Shown here: positions 7,503-15,608 of the stretch, piece by piece
How positions within the stretch are numbered: the stretch's first letter is position 1
How the letters are laid out: every line of letters starts with the position of its first letter
Assembly: GCA_040080965.1 (NCBI GenBank)
Contig: JBEBHH010000040.1
Coordinates: 1-29,216 of the forward strand
Reading direction: 5' to 3'
Length of the DNA: 29,216 bases
DNA from: SHZI01 sp040080965
GTDB taxonomy: Bacteria > Pseudomonadota > Gammaproteobacteria > Steroidobacterales > GCA-2729495
Translations under genes and position numbers: made by a program
The notes under the pieces: model-generated
Databases searched by the model: none
What the model was told of the DNA's origin: nothing
The model's input: the letters and a program-made list of their open reading frames with translations, nothing else

Positions 7503-9899
7503 ATGCGCACCGTACCGGTAACGACGGGCCTTGCCGTCGCGGAGAAGCAGCTGCTGGACGCCTGGTGGCGCGCCGCCAACTACCTGTCGGTCGGCCAGAT
7601 CTACCTGCGTGCGAACCCGCTGCTCCGCGAACCGCTCCAGCTGGCGCACGTCAAGGCGCGGCTCCTCGGTCACTGGGGCACCACGCCCGGCCTCAATTTC
7701 CTTTACGCGCACCTGAACCGGCTCATCTGCCGGGACGACCTGGACATGATCTACATCACGGGGCCCGGGCACGGCGGTCCCGCGCTCTGTGCCAACACCT
7801 GGCTCGAGGGCAGCTACAGCGAACTCTACGCCGACGTGTCCCGGGATGCCGCCGGCATGGATCGGCTGTTCCGGCAGTTCTCGTTTCCCGGCGGCGTGCC
7901 GAGCCACGTGGCGCCGGAGACGCCCGGCTCAATCCATGAAGGTGGCGAACTGGGTTACTCCCTGGCCCACGCGTATGGCGCCGTCTTCGACAACCCGGGA
8001 CTCATCGCTGCCTGTGTCATCGGCGACGGCGAGGCGGAGACGGGGCCGCTCGCCGCGTCCTGGCACGCGAACAAGTTCCTGAATCCCGCCAGCGATGGCG
8101 CCGTGCTGCCGATCCTGCACCTCAACGGCTACAAGATTGCCAACCCGACGGTACTGGCCCGCCTGGCCGACGACGAACTGGGTCAACTGCTCAGCGGCTA
8201 CGGCTACCGGCCCTACCTGGTGGCGGGTGACGACCCGGAGCTCATGCACCCGCTGATGGCCGCGACGCTGGAGCAGGTGCTGGCCGAGATCCGCGCCATC
8301 CAGGCCGACGCCAGGGCCGGCGTTCGTGCGGGACCCGGGGCGCGCCCGCGCTGGCCGATGATTGTCCTGCGCTCGCCGAAGGGCTGGACCGGCCCGCGGA
8401 CGGTGGACGGCAAGGCCATGGAGGGCACCTGGCGCGCGCACCAGGTGCCCCTGTCCGGGCTGGCCGACAACCCCGCGCACCTGGCGCAGCTGGAGCAGTG
8501 GCTGCAGAGCTACCGGCCCCACGAACTGTTCGACGCCGACGGCCGGCCCCGGCCGGAGTTGACGGCGCTGGCGCCCCGGGGGCCGCGGCGCATGGGCGCC
8601 AATCCCCACGCCAACGGCGGCGCGCTGCTGCGGGACCTGCATTTGCCGGACATCCGCGATTACGGCGTGACGGTGCCGTCGCCGGGCGCGGCCGATGGCG
8701 AGGCCACCCGGGTGCTGGGCACCTGGCTGCGCGACGTGCTGCGGGAGAACCAGGCCACGCGGAACTTCCGCATCTTCGGTCCCGACGAGACGGCGTCCAA
8801 CCGGCTCGATGCGGTGTTCGAGGCCACGGGCCGCACGTGGCTCGGGCAGGTCGACGGCAACGACGGTGACCTGGACCTCCAACCCGACGGCCGGGTGATG
8901 GAGATCCTGAGCGAGCACGTGTGCCAGGGCTGGCTCGAGGGCTACCTGCTCACCGGCCGGCACGGCCTGTTCTCCTGCTACGAGGCCTTCATCCACATCA
9001 TCGATTCCATGTTCAACCAGCACGCCAAGTGGCTGAAGGTGACGAGGACGATTCCCTGGCGGCGCCCGATCGCCTCGCTCAACTACCTGCTGACCTCCCA
9101 CGTCTGGCGGCAGGACCACAACGGCTTCTCCCACCAGGACCCGGGCTTCATCGACCACGTGGTCAACAAGAAGGCCGACATCATCCGGGTGTACCTGCCG
9201 CCCGACGCCAATACGCTGCTCTGCGTGGCCGACCAGTGCCTGCGTTCGCGCAACTTCGTGAACGTCATCGTGGCGGGCAAGCAGCCGTCGCCCCAGTGGC
9301 TCGACATGGAGGCCGCGATCCTGCATTGCGCGGCGGGCATCGGCATCTGGGAGTGGGCCAGCAACGACGAGGGCCTGGAGCCCGACGTGGTCATGGCCTG
9401 CGCCGGCGACGTGCCGACCATCGAGACCCTGGCGGCCGTCGCCATCCTTCGCGAGCACCTGCCGGCGCTGCGGATCCGCGTGATCAACGTGGTGGACCTG
9501 ATGACGCTGCAGCCCCGGGAGGAGCATCCCCACGGCCTGTCCGCCGACCGCTTCGATTCCCTGTTCACGGGCAGCCGGCCCGTGATTTTCGCCTACCACG
9601 GCTACCCCTGGCTGATCCACCGGCTCACCTACCGCCGGACGAACCACGCCAACCTGCACGTGCGCGGCTACAAGGAGGAGGGCACCACCACCACGCCCTT
9701 CGACATGTGCGTGCTGAATGACCTGGACCGGTTCCACCTGGTCTGCGACGTCATCGACCGGGTGCCCGGGCTCGCGGTGACCGCCGCCCACCTGCGCCAG
9801 CAGATGCGGGATCGCCGCACCGCACACAGCCAGTACATCCGGGAGGCGGGCGAGGACCTGCCGGCGATCCGCCAGTGGCGCTGGCCCGGGCCCGGGTAG
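7503..9899 (+). CDS. xfp: Xylulose-5-phosphate/fructose-6-phosphate phosphoketolase
   Basis: Thiamine-diphosphate enzyme of 798 aa, the normal length for the family, that splits xylulose-5-P (and often fructose-6-P) with phosphate to acetyl-phosphate plus glyceraldehyde-3-P (or erythrose-4-P). Clear motifs are YITGPGHGGPA near residue 88, the cofactor-binding GDGEAETGPLAASWHANKF from Gly174, HLNGYKIANPT, and the second-domain signatures SCYEAFIHIIDSMFNQHAKW and NGFSHQDPGFIDHVVNKKA. GGAGA lies 10 nt before the ATG. No acetate kinase or phosphotransacetylase gene is in the window, so acetyl-phosphate handling is encoded elsewhere. The gene stands alone between YqaA (divergent) and an 8-TM protein. 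It offers a glycolytic bypass that keeps carbon as C2 and yields ATP without oxygen. Confidence 0.97.
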   Translation: MRTVPVTTGLAVAEKQLLDAWWRAANYLSVGQIYLRANPLLREPLQLAHVKARLLGHWGTTPGLNFLYAHLNRLICRDDLDMIYITGPGHGGPALCANTWLEGSYSELYADVSRDAAGMDRLFRQFSFPGGVPSHVAPETPGSIHEGGELGYSLAHAYGAVFDNPGLIAACVIGDGEAETGPLAASWHANKFLNPASDGAVLPILHLNGYKIANPTVLARLADDELGQLLSGYGYRPYLVAGDDPELMHPLMAATLEQVLAEIRAIQADARAGVRAGPGARPRWPMIVLRSPKGWTGPRTVDGKAMEGTWRAHQVPLSGLADNPAHLAQLEQWLQSYRPHELFDADGRPRPELTALAPRGPRRMGANPHANGGALLRDLHLPDIRDYGVTVPSPGAADGEATRVLGTWLRDVLRENQATRNFRIFGPDETASNRLDAVFEATGRTWLGQVDGNDGDLDLQPDGRVMEILSEHVCQGWLEGYLLTGRHGLFSCYEAFIHIIDSMFNQHAKWLKVTRTIPWRRPIASLNYLLTSHVWRQDHNGFSHQDPGFIDHVVNKKADIIRVYLPPDANTLLCVADQCLRSRNFVNVIVAGKQPSPQWLDMEAAILHCAAGIGIWEWASNDEGLEPDVVMACAGDVPTIETLAAVAILREHLPALRIRVINVVDLMTLQPREEHPHGLSADRFDSLFTGSRPVIFAYHGYPWLIHRLTYRRTNHANLHVRGYKEEGTTTTPFDMCVLNDLDRFHLVCDVIDRVPGLAVTAAHLRQQMRDRRTAHSQYIREAGEDLPAIRQWRWPGPG

Positions 9900-9918
9900 G
9901 ACCATTTGCCGCAGGGCC

Positions 9919-9951
9919 GGGCCCCTTCCGGCCGGCCGGCCGCCGGGGCCC
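9919..9951 (+). terminator. GC-rich hairpin after the phosphoketolase gene (no T-tract)
   Basis: The 7-bp stem GGGCCCC (9919-9925) / GGGGCCC (9945-9951) encloses a loop containing the self-complementary repeat GGCCGGCCGGCC, 20 bp past the phosphoketolase stop. No run of T follows, so intrinsic termination is doubtful; it may pause polymerase or stabilise the mRNA 3' end. Confidence 0.35.
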
Positions 9952-9991
9952 CGGTGGTACAGTAATGTTCGATTTCCCGGAGGTTACGCCC

Positions 9992-10927
9992 ATGACTGCC
10001 ACCGCATCCGCCACCCCGCCGCCCGCCCCGGCCGCCAGGAAGACCATCTTCCAGCAGCTCGCCCGGCCCCCGCTGGTCGGGCTGTTTGCCTTCCTGATCG
10101 TCTTCGTGGTGCAAGGCCTTGGCCACACCCTGATGGTCGGCATGGAAGCCATCTTCGGCGAGGAGTACGTGCTCCAGTCCGCCTTCGTGCTGGGCCTCGG
10201 TGGGGCGATCCTGCTCTTCCTCGGCATGCGCCACGACAGCGAGGTGGCAGGCACCTGGTACGGCTTCTGGGCGGGCACACTGCTCTGGAGCGGCTGGGTG
10301 GAGTTCTCCTTCGTCTGGAGCGCCAACGTGCTGGGCGTGCCGGACCTGATGGATACCCACGCGCCCGGCGAGATCGCCACCAAGGCCGAGTACCTGGTGA
10401 TGATGTCGTCCATCGGCGTCTGCCTCGCCTTCCTGGTGCCGCTGATGCTGAACCGGGAGACGAAGTGCAACATGTTCGTCTGGATCCAGCGCAACCTGAA
10501 GCTGCGCACGGGCAAGCCCAGCCGCGGCTACGAGCGCAACTTCGCCTACATCACGGCGCTGGAAACCATCTTCGTCACCTGGTTCTGCTACCTGGCCCTG
10601 CTCTTCATCTACGACGAGAAGATCCTGGGCGACCGGCATCCGGTGACTTACGCCATCTTCTTCTTCAACACGATCTGGGCCTTCTACCTGCTCTCGCGCC
10701 TGCTGCAGATGTGGAAGGTCACCACGGCGGTCCGCTACAGCATTCCCACGGCGATCATTGCCTACAGCAGCTACGAGATCGCCGGCCGCTGGAACCTGTA
10801 CGCGGACATCTGGGTCCACCCGGAGCAGTTCGGGCTGGTGCTCAGCCTGCTGGCCGGTGCCCTGGTCATCGCCGCGTTCCTGGCCTTCAGGACCCCGGCC
10901 CACGCGAAGCGGGACCTGCAGGCCTGA
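9992..10927 (+). CDS. Uncharacterised polytopic membrane protein (about 8 TM)
   Basis: A 311-aa integral membrane protein I do not recognise. About eight hydrophobic segments are visible, near residues 27-45, 62-79, 88-112, 133-154, 184-207, 217-238, 245-264 and 278-299. Possible metal or proton-relay residues lie near the first helices: GHTLMVGMEAIFGEE (His45, Glu52) and RHDSEVAGTWYGF (His81, Glu84). Cys159 and Cys199 are the noticeable cysteines. The start ATG 9992 is supported by GGAGG 8 nt upstream; an in-frame extension to 9875 would cross the hairpin and is rejected. It lies 92 bp after phosphoketolase in the same direction, so a shared transcript is possible but the hairpin intervenes. 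The DUF2283 module follows after about 100 bp. Confidence 0.8.
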   Translation: MTATASATPPPAPAARKTIFQQLARPPLVGLFAFLIVFVVQGLGHTLMVGMEAIFGEEYVLQSAFVLGLGGAILLFLGMRHDSEVAGTWYGFWAGTLLWSGWVEFSFVWSANVLGVPDLMDTHAPGEIATKAEYLVMMSSIGVCLAFLVPLMLNRETKCNMFVWIQRNLKLRTGKPSRGYERNFAYITALETIFVTWFCYLALLFIYDEKILGDRHPVTYAIFFFNTIWAFYLLSRLLQMWKVTTAVRYSIPTAIIAYSSYEIAGRWNLYADIWVHPEQFGLVLSLLAGALVIAAFLAFRTPAHAKRDLQA

Positions 10928-10987
10928 CGCCGTTGTCGAGTCGCGAGGTGTCCAGCCTGTAAAACTCGAGTAACGCGGGATTTATAG

Positions 10988-11002
10988 CGCTCCACCGGAG
11001 CG
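10988..11002. promoter_or_regulatory. Inverted repeat, candidate operator of the DUF2283 module
   Basis: CGCTCC-acc-GGAGCG is a perfect 6-bp inverted repeat directly downstream of a -10-like TTTATA (10981-10986), with a weak TGTAAA 17 bp further upstream. It would overlap the transcription start of the small two-gene unit beginning at 11026, the usual place for an autoregulatory operator. It could equally be a short mRNA hairpin. Confidence 0.3.
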
Positions 11003-11025
11003 GTTGCCTGGATTAGGGTCGAGGG

Positions 11026-11262
11026 GTGCGAACCACGCCCTATTTCGACATGATCCGTCAGCGCCCGGACCGGGTTATGATCCTTGATGAGTGGATACAG
11101 CGCGCCATCGACGCGCCCCTGGGAGAGTCGGTCCAGGCAGATGGGCGGATTCGCCGCTGGAGACTTATCCCCGAAATGGGGAGCAGGGTGCTTCGTGTGG
11201 TGCTGCTGGCTGATGGAGAGACAGTCCACAACGCCTTCTTCGATCGCAGGTTCAAACCATGA
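11026..11262 (+). CDS. Small protein paired with DUF2283 protein (toxin-antitoxin-like module)
   Basis: A 78-aa protein starting at GTG 11026 (AGGG 7 nt upstream). It has the layout of a small family found beside DUF2283 genes in cyanobacteria and proteobacteria: an N-terminal MRTTPYFDMI, a middle RVMILDEWIQRAI, then VQADGRIRRWRLIPEMGSRV, and a C-terminus LADGETVHNAFFDRRFKP. The recall of this family comes from memory of similar proteins, not from a search. Its stop overlaps the ATG of the next gene (ATGA), so the two are translationally coupled. If the pair is a toxin-antitoxin system, this would be the candidate toxin, but no catalytic motif proves it. Confidence 0.75.
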   Translation: MRTTPYFDMIRQRPDRVMILDEWIQRAIDAPLGESVQADGRIRRWRLIPEMGSRVLRVVLLADGETVHNAFFDRRFKP

Positions 11263-11456
11263 AAATTCGCTACTTTCCGGACACTGATACCCTGCATATC
11301 GAGTTTCGCGACGTCGTGGTGGCGGATACCCGGGACCTGGATGAAGACACCCTCCTGGATGTGGATGCGCATGGTGAGATCTGCGCCATGACCATCGAGC
11401 ACGCCTCCCGGCGAGCCGGCGTACCCCAGTTCTCCTACGAGCAAGTCGCTGCCTGA
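11259..11456 (+). CDS. DUF2283 domain protein
   Basis: A 65-aa protein beginning MKIRYFPDTDTLHIEF, the hallmark strand pair of DUF2283 (typically MKIxYDxExDxLYIxL), followed by LDEDTLLDVDAHGEICAMTIEHAS, where the conserved D-x-x-G-x-x-x-x-x-x-I/E ending is seen. DUF2283 proteins are small acidic partners often encoded with a second short gene and are suspected antitoxins or regulatory partners; function is not established. The ATG overlaps the stop of the upstream gene by ATGA. It converges on the 38-aa lysine-rich gene with 5 bp between stops. Confidence 0.85.
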   Translation: MKIRYFPDTDTLHIEFRDVVVADTRDLDEDTLLDVDAHGEICAMTIEHASRRAGVPQFSYEQVAA

Positions 11457-11461
11457 CGGGA

Positions 11462-11578
11462 TCAGCGCATCCCGAAGGATTTCGTTTCCTTCTTGGCCCG
11501 CTTCTCGGCCTTCTTCTCTGACATCGTCTTCGCGGGTTTCTTCTTGGTCTCGCGGCTGCTGTTCCGTTCCTTCGACAT
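11462..11578 (-). CDS. Small lysine-rich protein, 38 aa
   Basis: The frame starts at ATG 11578 with a good Shine-Dalgarno AGGAG 8 nt upstream and ends at TGA 11462. The product begins MSKERNSSRETKKKPAKT and ends KKETKSFGMR; 15 of 38 residues are Lys or Arg, with Glu interspersed, so it is a basic, probably disordered or helical peptide. I recall similar short proteobacterial proteins of the form KETKKKPxKTxxEKKAxKxxK, which suggests conservation, but that is not checked. Such basic peptides may bind nucleic acid; this is a guess. It follows the SDR gene by 45 bp on the same strand and may belong to the same transcript. Confidence 0.7.
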   Translation of the reverse strand: MSKERNSSRETKKKPAKTMSEKKAEKRAKKETKSFGMR

Positions 11579-11623
11579 GATGAGCGCTCCTGGGCTTGAG
11601 GGGTTACCCCTGCACAGTACTAC

Positions 11624-12382
11624 TTACAGGCGGGCTCCGCCCGACACTTCCAGGATCTGCCCGGTGATGAAGGACGCGTCGTCGGACGCCAGGAAGGCCA
11701 TGGCCGCAGCCACCTCGTCGGGCCGGCCGAGGCGGCCCAGTGGGTAGCTGCCGCCAATGCCGGTCTTGACCTGGGCCCACACCGCCGGCGGGATCAGCTT
11801 CACCATGTTCTCCACCTCGATCAGCGCGGGCGCGACGGCGTTCACCCGGATGCCGTCCCGGCCGAGCGCCATGGCGAGGGAGCGGGTGAGGGCGTAGACG
11901 CCGCCCTTGGAGGCGGAGTAGGTGAACTGCTGCTGGCTGCCGCGCCAGGTCAGCGAACTCATGTTGACGATCACGCCGGACTTGCGCGGCCGCATGACGG
12001 TGGCCGCGGACTGGCAGCACAGCAGGCAGCTGGCCAGGTTCGTGTCCAGGTTCCTGTGCAGCCGCTCGAGCGTCAGCTTCTCCAGTGGCACGCCGTTGTC
12101 GTGGTCGTAGCCGGCGACGTTCACCAGCACGTCCAGGCGCCCGAAGCGCCCGAGCAGCTCCGCGAAGAGCGTGTCCACGTCGGCCGGATTCGACAGGTCC
12201 GCAGGCCAGAAGGCCCAGTCCGCCGCACCGGCGACCAGCCCGGCGGGCACGTCAGTCGCTGCCTTGCCAATGTCAGTCAATGCGAGCAGCGCGCCCTCGG
12301 CCGCGAAGCGGCTCGCCGTGGCGGAGCCTATGCCGCCCAGCGCCCCGGTGACCAGCACCACCTTGTCCCTGAATCGACCCAC
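11624..12382 (-). CDS. SDR-family NAD(P)-dependent oxidoreductase
   Basis: Classical short-chain dehydrogenase of 252 aa. Cofactor motif TGALGGIG (about residues 12-19), the adenine-pocket strand FWPADLSNPADVD, NVAG (about 88-91), the catalytic Ser in IVNMSSLTW, Tyr and Lys in YSASKGG, and the closing FITGQILEVSGG all fit. The substrate cannot be deduced; family members reduce or oxidise hydroxyl/keto groups in fatty acid, steroid or sugar metabolism. The start is GTG 12382 with GGGAGA about 5 nt upstream. It lies 33 bp after the P-type ATPase stop on the same strand, so both are probably co-transcribed. Confidence 0.92.
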   Translation of the reverse strand: MGRFRDKVVLVTGALGGIGSATASRFAAEGALLALTDIGKAATDVPAGLVAGAADWAFWPADLSNPADVDTLFAELLGRFGRLDVLVNVAGYDHDNGVPLEKLTLERLHRNLDTNLASCLLCCQSAATVMRPRKSGVIVNMSSLTWRGSQQQFTYSASKGGVYALTRSLAMALGRDGIRVNAVAPALIEVENMVKLIPPAVWAQVKTGIGGSYPLGRLGRPDEVAAAMAFLASDDASFITGQILEVSGGARL

Positions 12383-12415
12383 GGCGTTCTCCCGGAAATG
12401 GTACGTCCGGGGGGA

Positions 12416-15049
12416 TTATCGGCCGGTGGCAAGGGCCGTGGCGCTAGGTACTTGCCGTCGTCGCGCCCACTTCTCCAGCTCGACCGCGCCCAGGATCACG
12501 GTGGCGGCGGCGATGCACAGGGCCAGGTCGGGCAGGGGCAGGGGCGTCGTGCGGAAGAGCGCGTTCAGGGCCGGGACATAGACGACGGCAAGTTGCAGCG
12601 CGGCCGTGAGGACGACGGCGCCGAGCAGCGGCCGGTTTGAGAGCAGGCCCAGCGTGAACAGCGAGGTCTCCTCCGAGCGGACCGCGAGCACGTGTCCCAG
12701 CTGGGCGAAGCACAGGATGGTGAACACCATGGTCTGCCACAGGGCAGGGTCCCGGGCCACGTACCAGGCCTGGGCGCCCAGCGCGAGTGCGGCCATCAGC
12801 AGTCCAACCAGCACCGCGTGCATGCCGAGGCCCCGGGCGAAGACGCTTTCGCCAGGCGGGCGCGGCGGACGCCGCATGATGTTCTTCTCCGCCGGTTCCG
12901 CGGCCAGCGCGAGCCCCGGCAGGCCGTCGGTGAGCAGGTTGATCCACAGGATCTGGATCGGGATCAGGGGCATCGGGAGGCCGAGGAGGGGTGCGAGGAA
13001 GATCGTCAGGATCTCGCCCGAGTTCGTCGTCAGCACGTACCGGATGAAGCGGCGCAGGTTGTCGTAGATCCGGCGGCCCTCGCGCACGGCGCGCACCACG
13101 GTCGCGAAATTGTCATCGAGCAGCACCATATCGCTGGCTTCGCGGGCCACGTCGGTCCCCGCCATGCCCATCGCCACCCCGATATCGGCGCGCTTCAGCG
13201 CGGGTGCGTCGTTCACCCCGTCGCCCGTCATGGCGACGACCTGGCCCTGGCGCTGCAGGGCCGCCACGATCCGCAGCTTGTGCTCGGGGGAGACCCGCGC
13301 GTAGACGCGCGCGTCCCGCACCAGGCGGTCTAGTTCCGGATCCGGCAGGCCTTCCAGGCCGGCGCCAGTCACCACCGGTGCGCCGGCATCCTGCAGGCCG
13401 AGCCGCACCGCCACGGCGCGGGCCGTGAGCGGGTGGTCGCCGGTGATCATCATCGGCACGATGCCGGCCTGGAGGCAGTCCGCAATCGCCGGTCCGGCCT
13501 CCGGTCGCGGGGGATCGAGCAGGCCGAGAAAGCCGAGGAAATCCAGGTCCTGTTCGATCGCCCCGGGCGTCACCTCCGGGGGAATCCCGGGCCAGTGGCG
13601 CACGCCGACGGCGAGCACCCGCAGGCCGTCGGCGGCCATGCGGTCGGCCGCGGCCAGCAGGACGGGGCGGTCCAGCCCGGCCTGCACGCCCCCGCGGCAT
13701 TCCCGCACGCACCGGGCCAGGAGGACCTCCGGGGCGCCTTTCGTGATCGACAGGGTGCGTCCGTCGGCGAGCTGGTGCAGTGTCGTCATGCATTTCCTGC
13801 CGGAGTCGAACGGCAGCTCGGCGACCCGGGGAAGGCGCGCGTCACCCGAGGCCCGGTGGCGCCCCGCCTGCCGGGCGGCCACCAGCAGGGCCACCTCGGT
13901 CGGGTCGCCCACCGGGAAGCCCGCCTCGTCGGTGGTCGCATCGTGGCTCACGGTCATCGCTTCCAGGAGCAGGTCCCAGTCCGGCCCGGACCCGGGCGCG
14001 GTCGCCGCGGCGCCGTCGCAGTAGTACTGCTCCACGCGCATCTCGTTCGCGGTCAGCGTGCCGGTCTTGTCGGAGCAGATCACCGTCACCGAACCGAGGG
14101 TCTCGACGGCGGGCAGGCGCCGGATCAGCGCGTGCTGCGCCATCATCCGGCGGGCGCCGAGGGCCAGCGCGATGCTGACGACGGCAGGCAGCGCCTCCGG
14201 GATTGCAGCGACGGCGAGGCTCAGCGCCGTGAGGAACATCGGCAGGGCCGGCTCCCCGCGCAGCAGGCCGGTCACGAAGACGATGCCGCAGATGACCAGC
14301 ACGACCAGCGCGAGGCCGCGGCCGAACGCATCGAGCCGGCGCTGGAGCGGTGTTTCCGGGTCTTCCGCCTGCCCGAGCAGCTGGGCGATGCGGCCGAACT
14401 CCGTCCGCATGCCCGTCTCCACGACGATGCCCAGTCCCCGGCCGTGGCTGACCGCGGTCCCCTTGAAGGCCATGTTGCGGCGATCGCCGATTGGCAGGTC
14501 CGGCGCAGGCAGTGCACCGGTGATCTTGTCGACGGGCACGGACTCGCCCGTGAGGGCCGACTCGTTGACGCGCAGGCTCGCGGCCTCCAGCAGCCGCAGG
14601 TCGGCTGGCACGATCCGCCCGGCGTCGATCAGAACCGCGTCGCCCGCCACCAGCTCGCTGGCTGGCAGGGTCACGGGCCGCCCCCCGCGCAACACCGTTG
14701 CCGTCGGCGCTGCCATCGCCTTGAGCGCCGCCAGGGCCCGTTCCGCGCGGTATTCCTGGAAGAATCCGATCACCGCGTTCAGGACGACGATGACGACGAT
14801 GACGATGGTGTCGGCGAGATCACCGATGACACCGGAGATCACGGCTGCCGCAATCAGCACGAGGATCATGTAGTCGGTGAACTGGCCGATCAGCATCCGC
14901 AGCGGCGAGCGGCCCGGCGTGGCGGCCAGCTCGTTGGGGCCGGATTCCAGGCGCCGTCGGGCCGATTCCCCTGCGGAGAGGCCCGCGGCTGTCGTGGCGA
15001 GCCGCTCCAGGACCTCCCCGGCGGAGCGCTGGTGCCAGGTGTCGGTCAT
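12416..15049 (-). CDS. P-type Ca2+-type (P2A) cation ATPase
   Basis: Inner-membrane cation pump of 877 aa. The order is an N-terminal cation-ATPase domain, the A-domain motif NESALTGESVPVDK, the M4 site AIPEALPAVVS, the phosphorylation motif SDKTGTLTANE (Asp327), the hinge MTGDGVNDAPALKRADIGVA, and the M5-M6 region with NSGE and WINLLTDGLPG. Asn, Thr and Asp of the latter, with Glu of PEALP, correspond to Ca2+ site II of SERCA; no clear site I Glu was found, so one ion per cycle is likely. Ca2+ or Mn2+ export is the best call. I chose ATG 15049 over 15058 because GAGGA abuts the latter but lies 9 nt before the former. Upstream, a strong terminator separates it from UspA. Confidence 0.93.
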   Translation of the reverse strand: MTDTWHQRSAGEVLERLATTAAGLSAGESARRRLESGPNELAATPGRSPLRMLIGQFTDYMILVLIAAAVISGVIGDLADTIVIVVIVVLNAVIGFFQEYRAERALAALKAMAAPTATVLRGGRPVTLPASELVAGDAVLIDAGRIVPADLRLLEAASLRVNESALTGESVPVDKITGALPAPDLPIGDRRNMAFKGTAVSHGRGLGIVVETGMRTEFGRIAQLLGQAEDPETPLQRRLDAFGRGLALVVLVICGIVFVTGLLRGEPALPMFLTALSLAVAAIPEALPAVVSIALALGARRMMAQHALIRRLPAVETLGSVTVICSDKTGTLTANEMRVEQYYCDGAAATAPGSGPDWDLLLEAMTVSHDATTDEAGFPVGDPTEVALLVAARQAGRHRASGDARLPRVAELPFDSGRKCMTTLHQLADGRTLSITKGAPEVLLARCVRECRGGVQAGLDRPVLLAAADRMAADGLRVLAVGVRHWPGIPPEVTPGAIEQDLDFLGFLGLLDPPRPEAGPAIADCLQAGIVPMMITGDHPLTARAVAVRLGLQDAGAPVVTGAGLEGLPDPELDRLVRDARVYARVSPEHKLRIVAALQRQGQVVAMTGDGVNDAPALKRADIGVAMGMAGTDVAREASDMVLLDDNFATVVRAVREGRRIYDNLRRFIRYVLTTNSGEILTIFLAPLLGLPMPLIPIQILWINLLTDGLPGLALAAEPAEKNIMRRPPRPPGESVFARGLGMHAVLVGLLMAALALGAQAWYVARDPALWQTMVFTILCFAQLGHVLAVRSEETSLFTLGLLSNRPLLGAVVLTAALQLAVVYVPALNALFRTTPLPLPDLALCIAAATVILGAVELEKWARRRQVPSATALATGR

Positions 15050-15075
15050 GCCCTGCATTCCTCGTCACCGGCCGG

Positions 15076-15106
15076 AAAAAAAGGCGCCGCCATTGCTGGC
15101 GGCGCC
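15076..15106 (-). terminator. Rho-independent terminator after the UspA gene
   Basis: The perfect 10-bp stem GGCGCCGCCA (15083-15092) / TGGCGGCGCC (15097-15106) has a TTGC loop. Read on the minus strand it is followed by seven T (the A run at 15076-15082). It lies 23 bp beyond the UspA stop and ends the Rieske-UspA transcript, which leaves the ATPase gene 27 bp further on needing its own start or read-through. Confidence 0.9.
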
Positions 15107-15128
15107 GGACTCTTCAGTTAACGGGCGA

Positions 15129-15572
15129 TCAGGCGGTGCGGATGGACAGCACCGGGCAGCTGGCGTGGCGGAGGACGCCCTCCGTCGTGCTGCCCAGGAG
15201 AAGGTGCTTGACGCCGCTGTAACCGTGGGTCGTCATGACGATCATCGTGGCGTCATTGTCCTTCGCGTAGCTCACGATTTCCTCTGCCGGCCTGCCCACC
15301 AGGACCGAGGCCTTCGGCGCGGAGCCGAAGGCCTTGATGTTGGCCTTGATGAACGAATCGAGGTGCTCTTCCGCACTCTTGACCAGCTCGGTCACCGACG
15401 GGACGGCAACCGGGCCCATGTCGAGCGTGCTGTAGATCTGCGGTTCCTCGACCACGTAGATGCAGCGGATGTCGGCCTGCATCGCTTCGGCCATCTTCCG
15501 GACCCAGGGCAGCGCGGTCAGCGACCTTTCGGAAAAGTCGGTTGGTACGACCATGATGTTCTTCGCAGCCAT
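15129..15572 (-). CDS. Universal stress protein, UspA family
   Basis: Cytoplasmic 147-aa single-domain Usp, with the N-terminal strand IMVVPTDFSERSLTALPWV, the second strand ASVLVGRPAEEIVSYAKDND, and the ATP-binding loop TTHGYSGVKHLLLGSTTEGV (Gly117, Gly120, Gly127, Ser128), the G-2x-G-9x-G(S/T) pattern of nucleotide-binding Usps. The Shine-Dalgarno AAGGAGA is 7 nt before the ATG. It lies 36 bp after the Rieske gene and before a strong terminator, so the two form one transcript. Usps of this type are often induced by stasis or oxygen limitation; that is family knowledge, not shown here. Confidence 0.93.
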   Translation of the reverse strand: MAAKNIMVVPTDFSERSLTALPWVRKMAEAMQADIRCIYVVEEPQIYSTLDMGPVAVPSVTELVKSAEEHLDSFIKANIKAFGSAPKASVLVGRPAEEIVSYAKDNDATMIVMTTHGYSGVKHLLLGSTTEGVLRHASCPVLSIRTA

Positions 15573-15608
15573 TAGGTTGTCTCCTTTGCTCAGATGACCG
15601 GACGCGAC

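Noticed and set aside
7929..9905. 658-aa minus-strand frame
   Set aside because: Shadow of the phosphoketolase gene, with composition dominated by Val, His, Gln, Arg and Gly and no recognisable motif.
9926..9944. GGCCGGCCGGCC as a repeat element or attachment site
   Set aside because: Short, single copy and explained as the loop of a GC-rich hairpin; no flanking integrase or duplication.
13433..15121. 562-aa plus-strand frame
   Set aside because: Shadow of the P-type ATPase gene.
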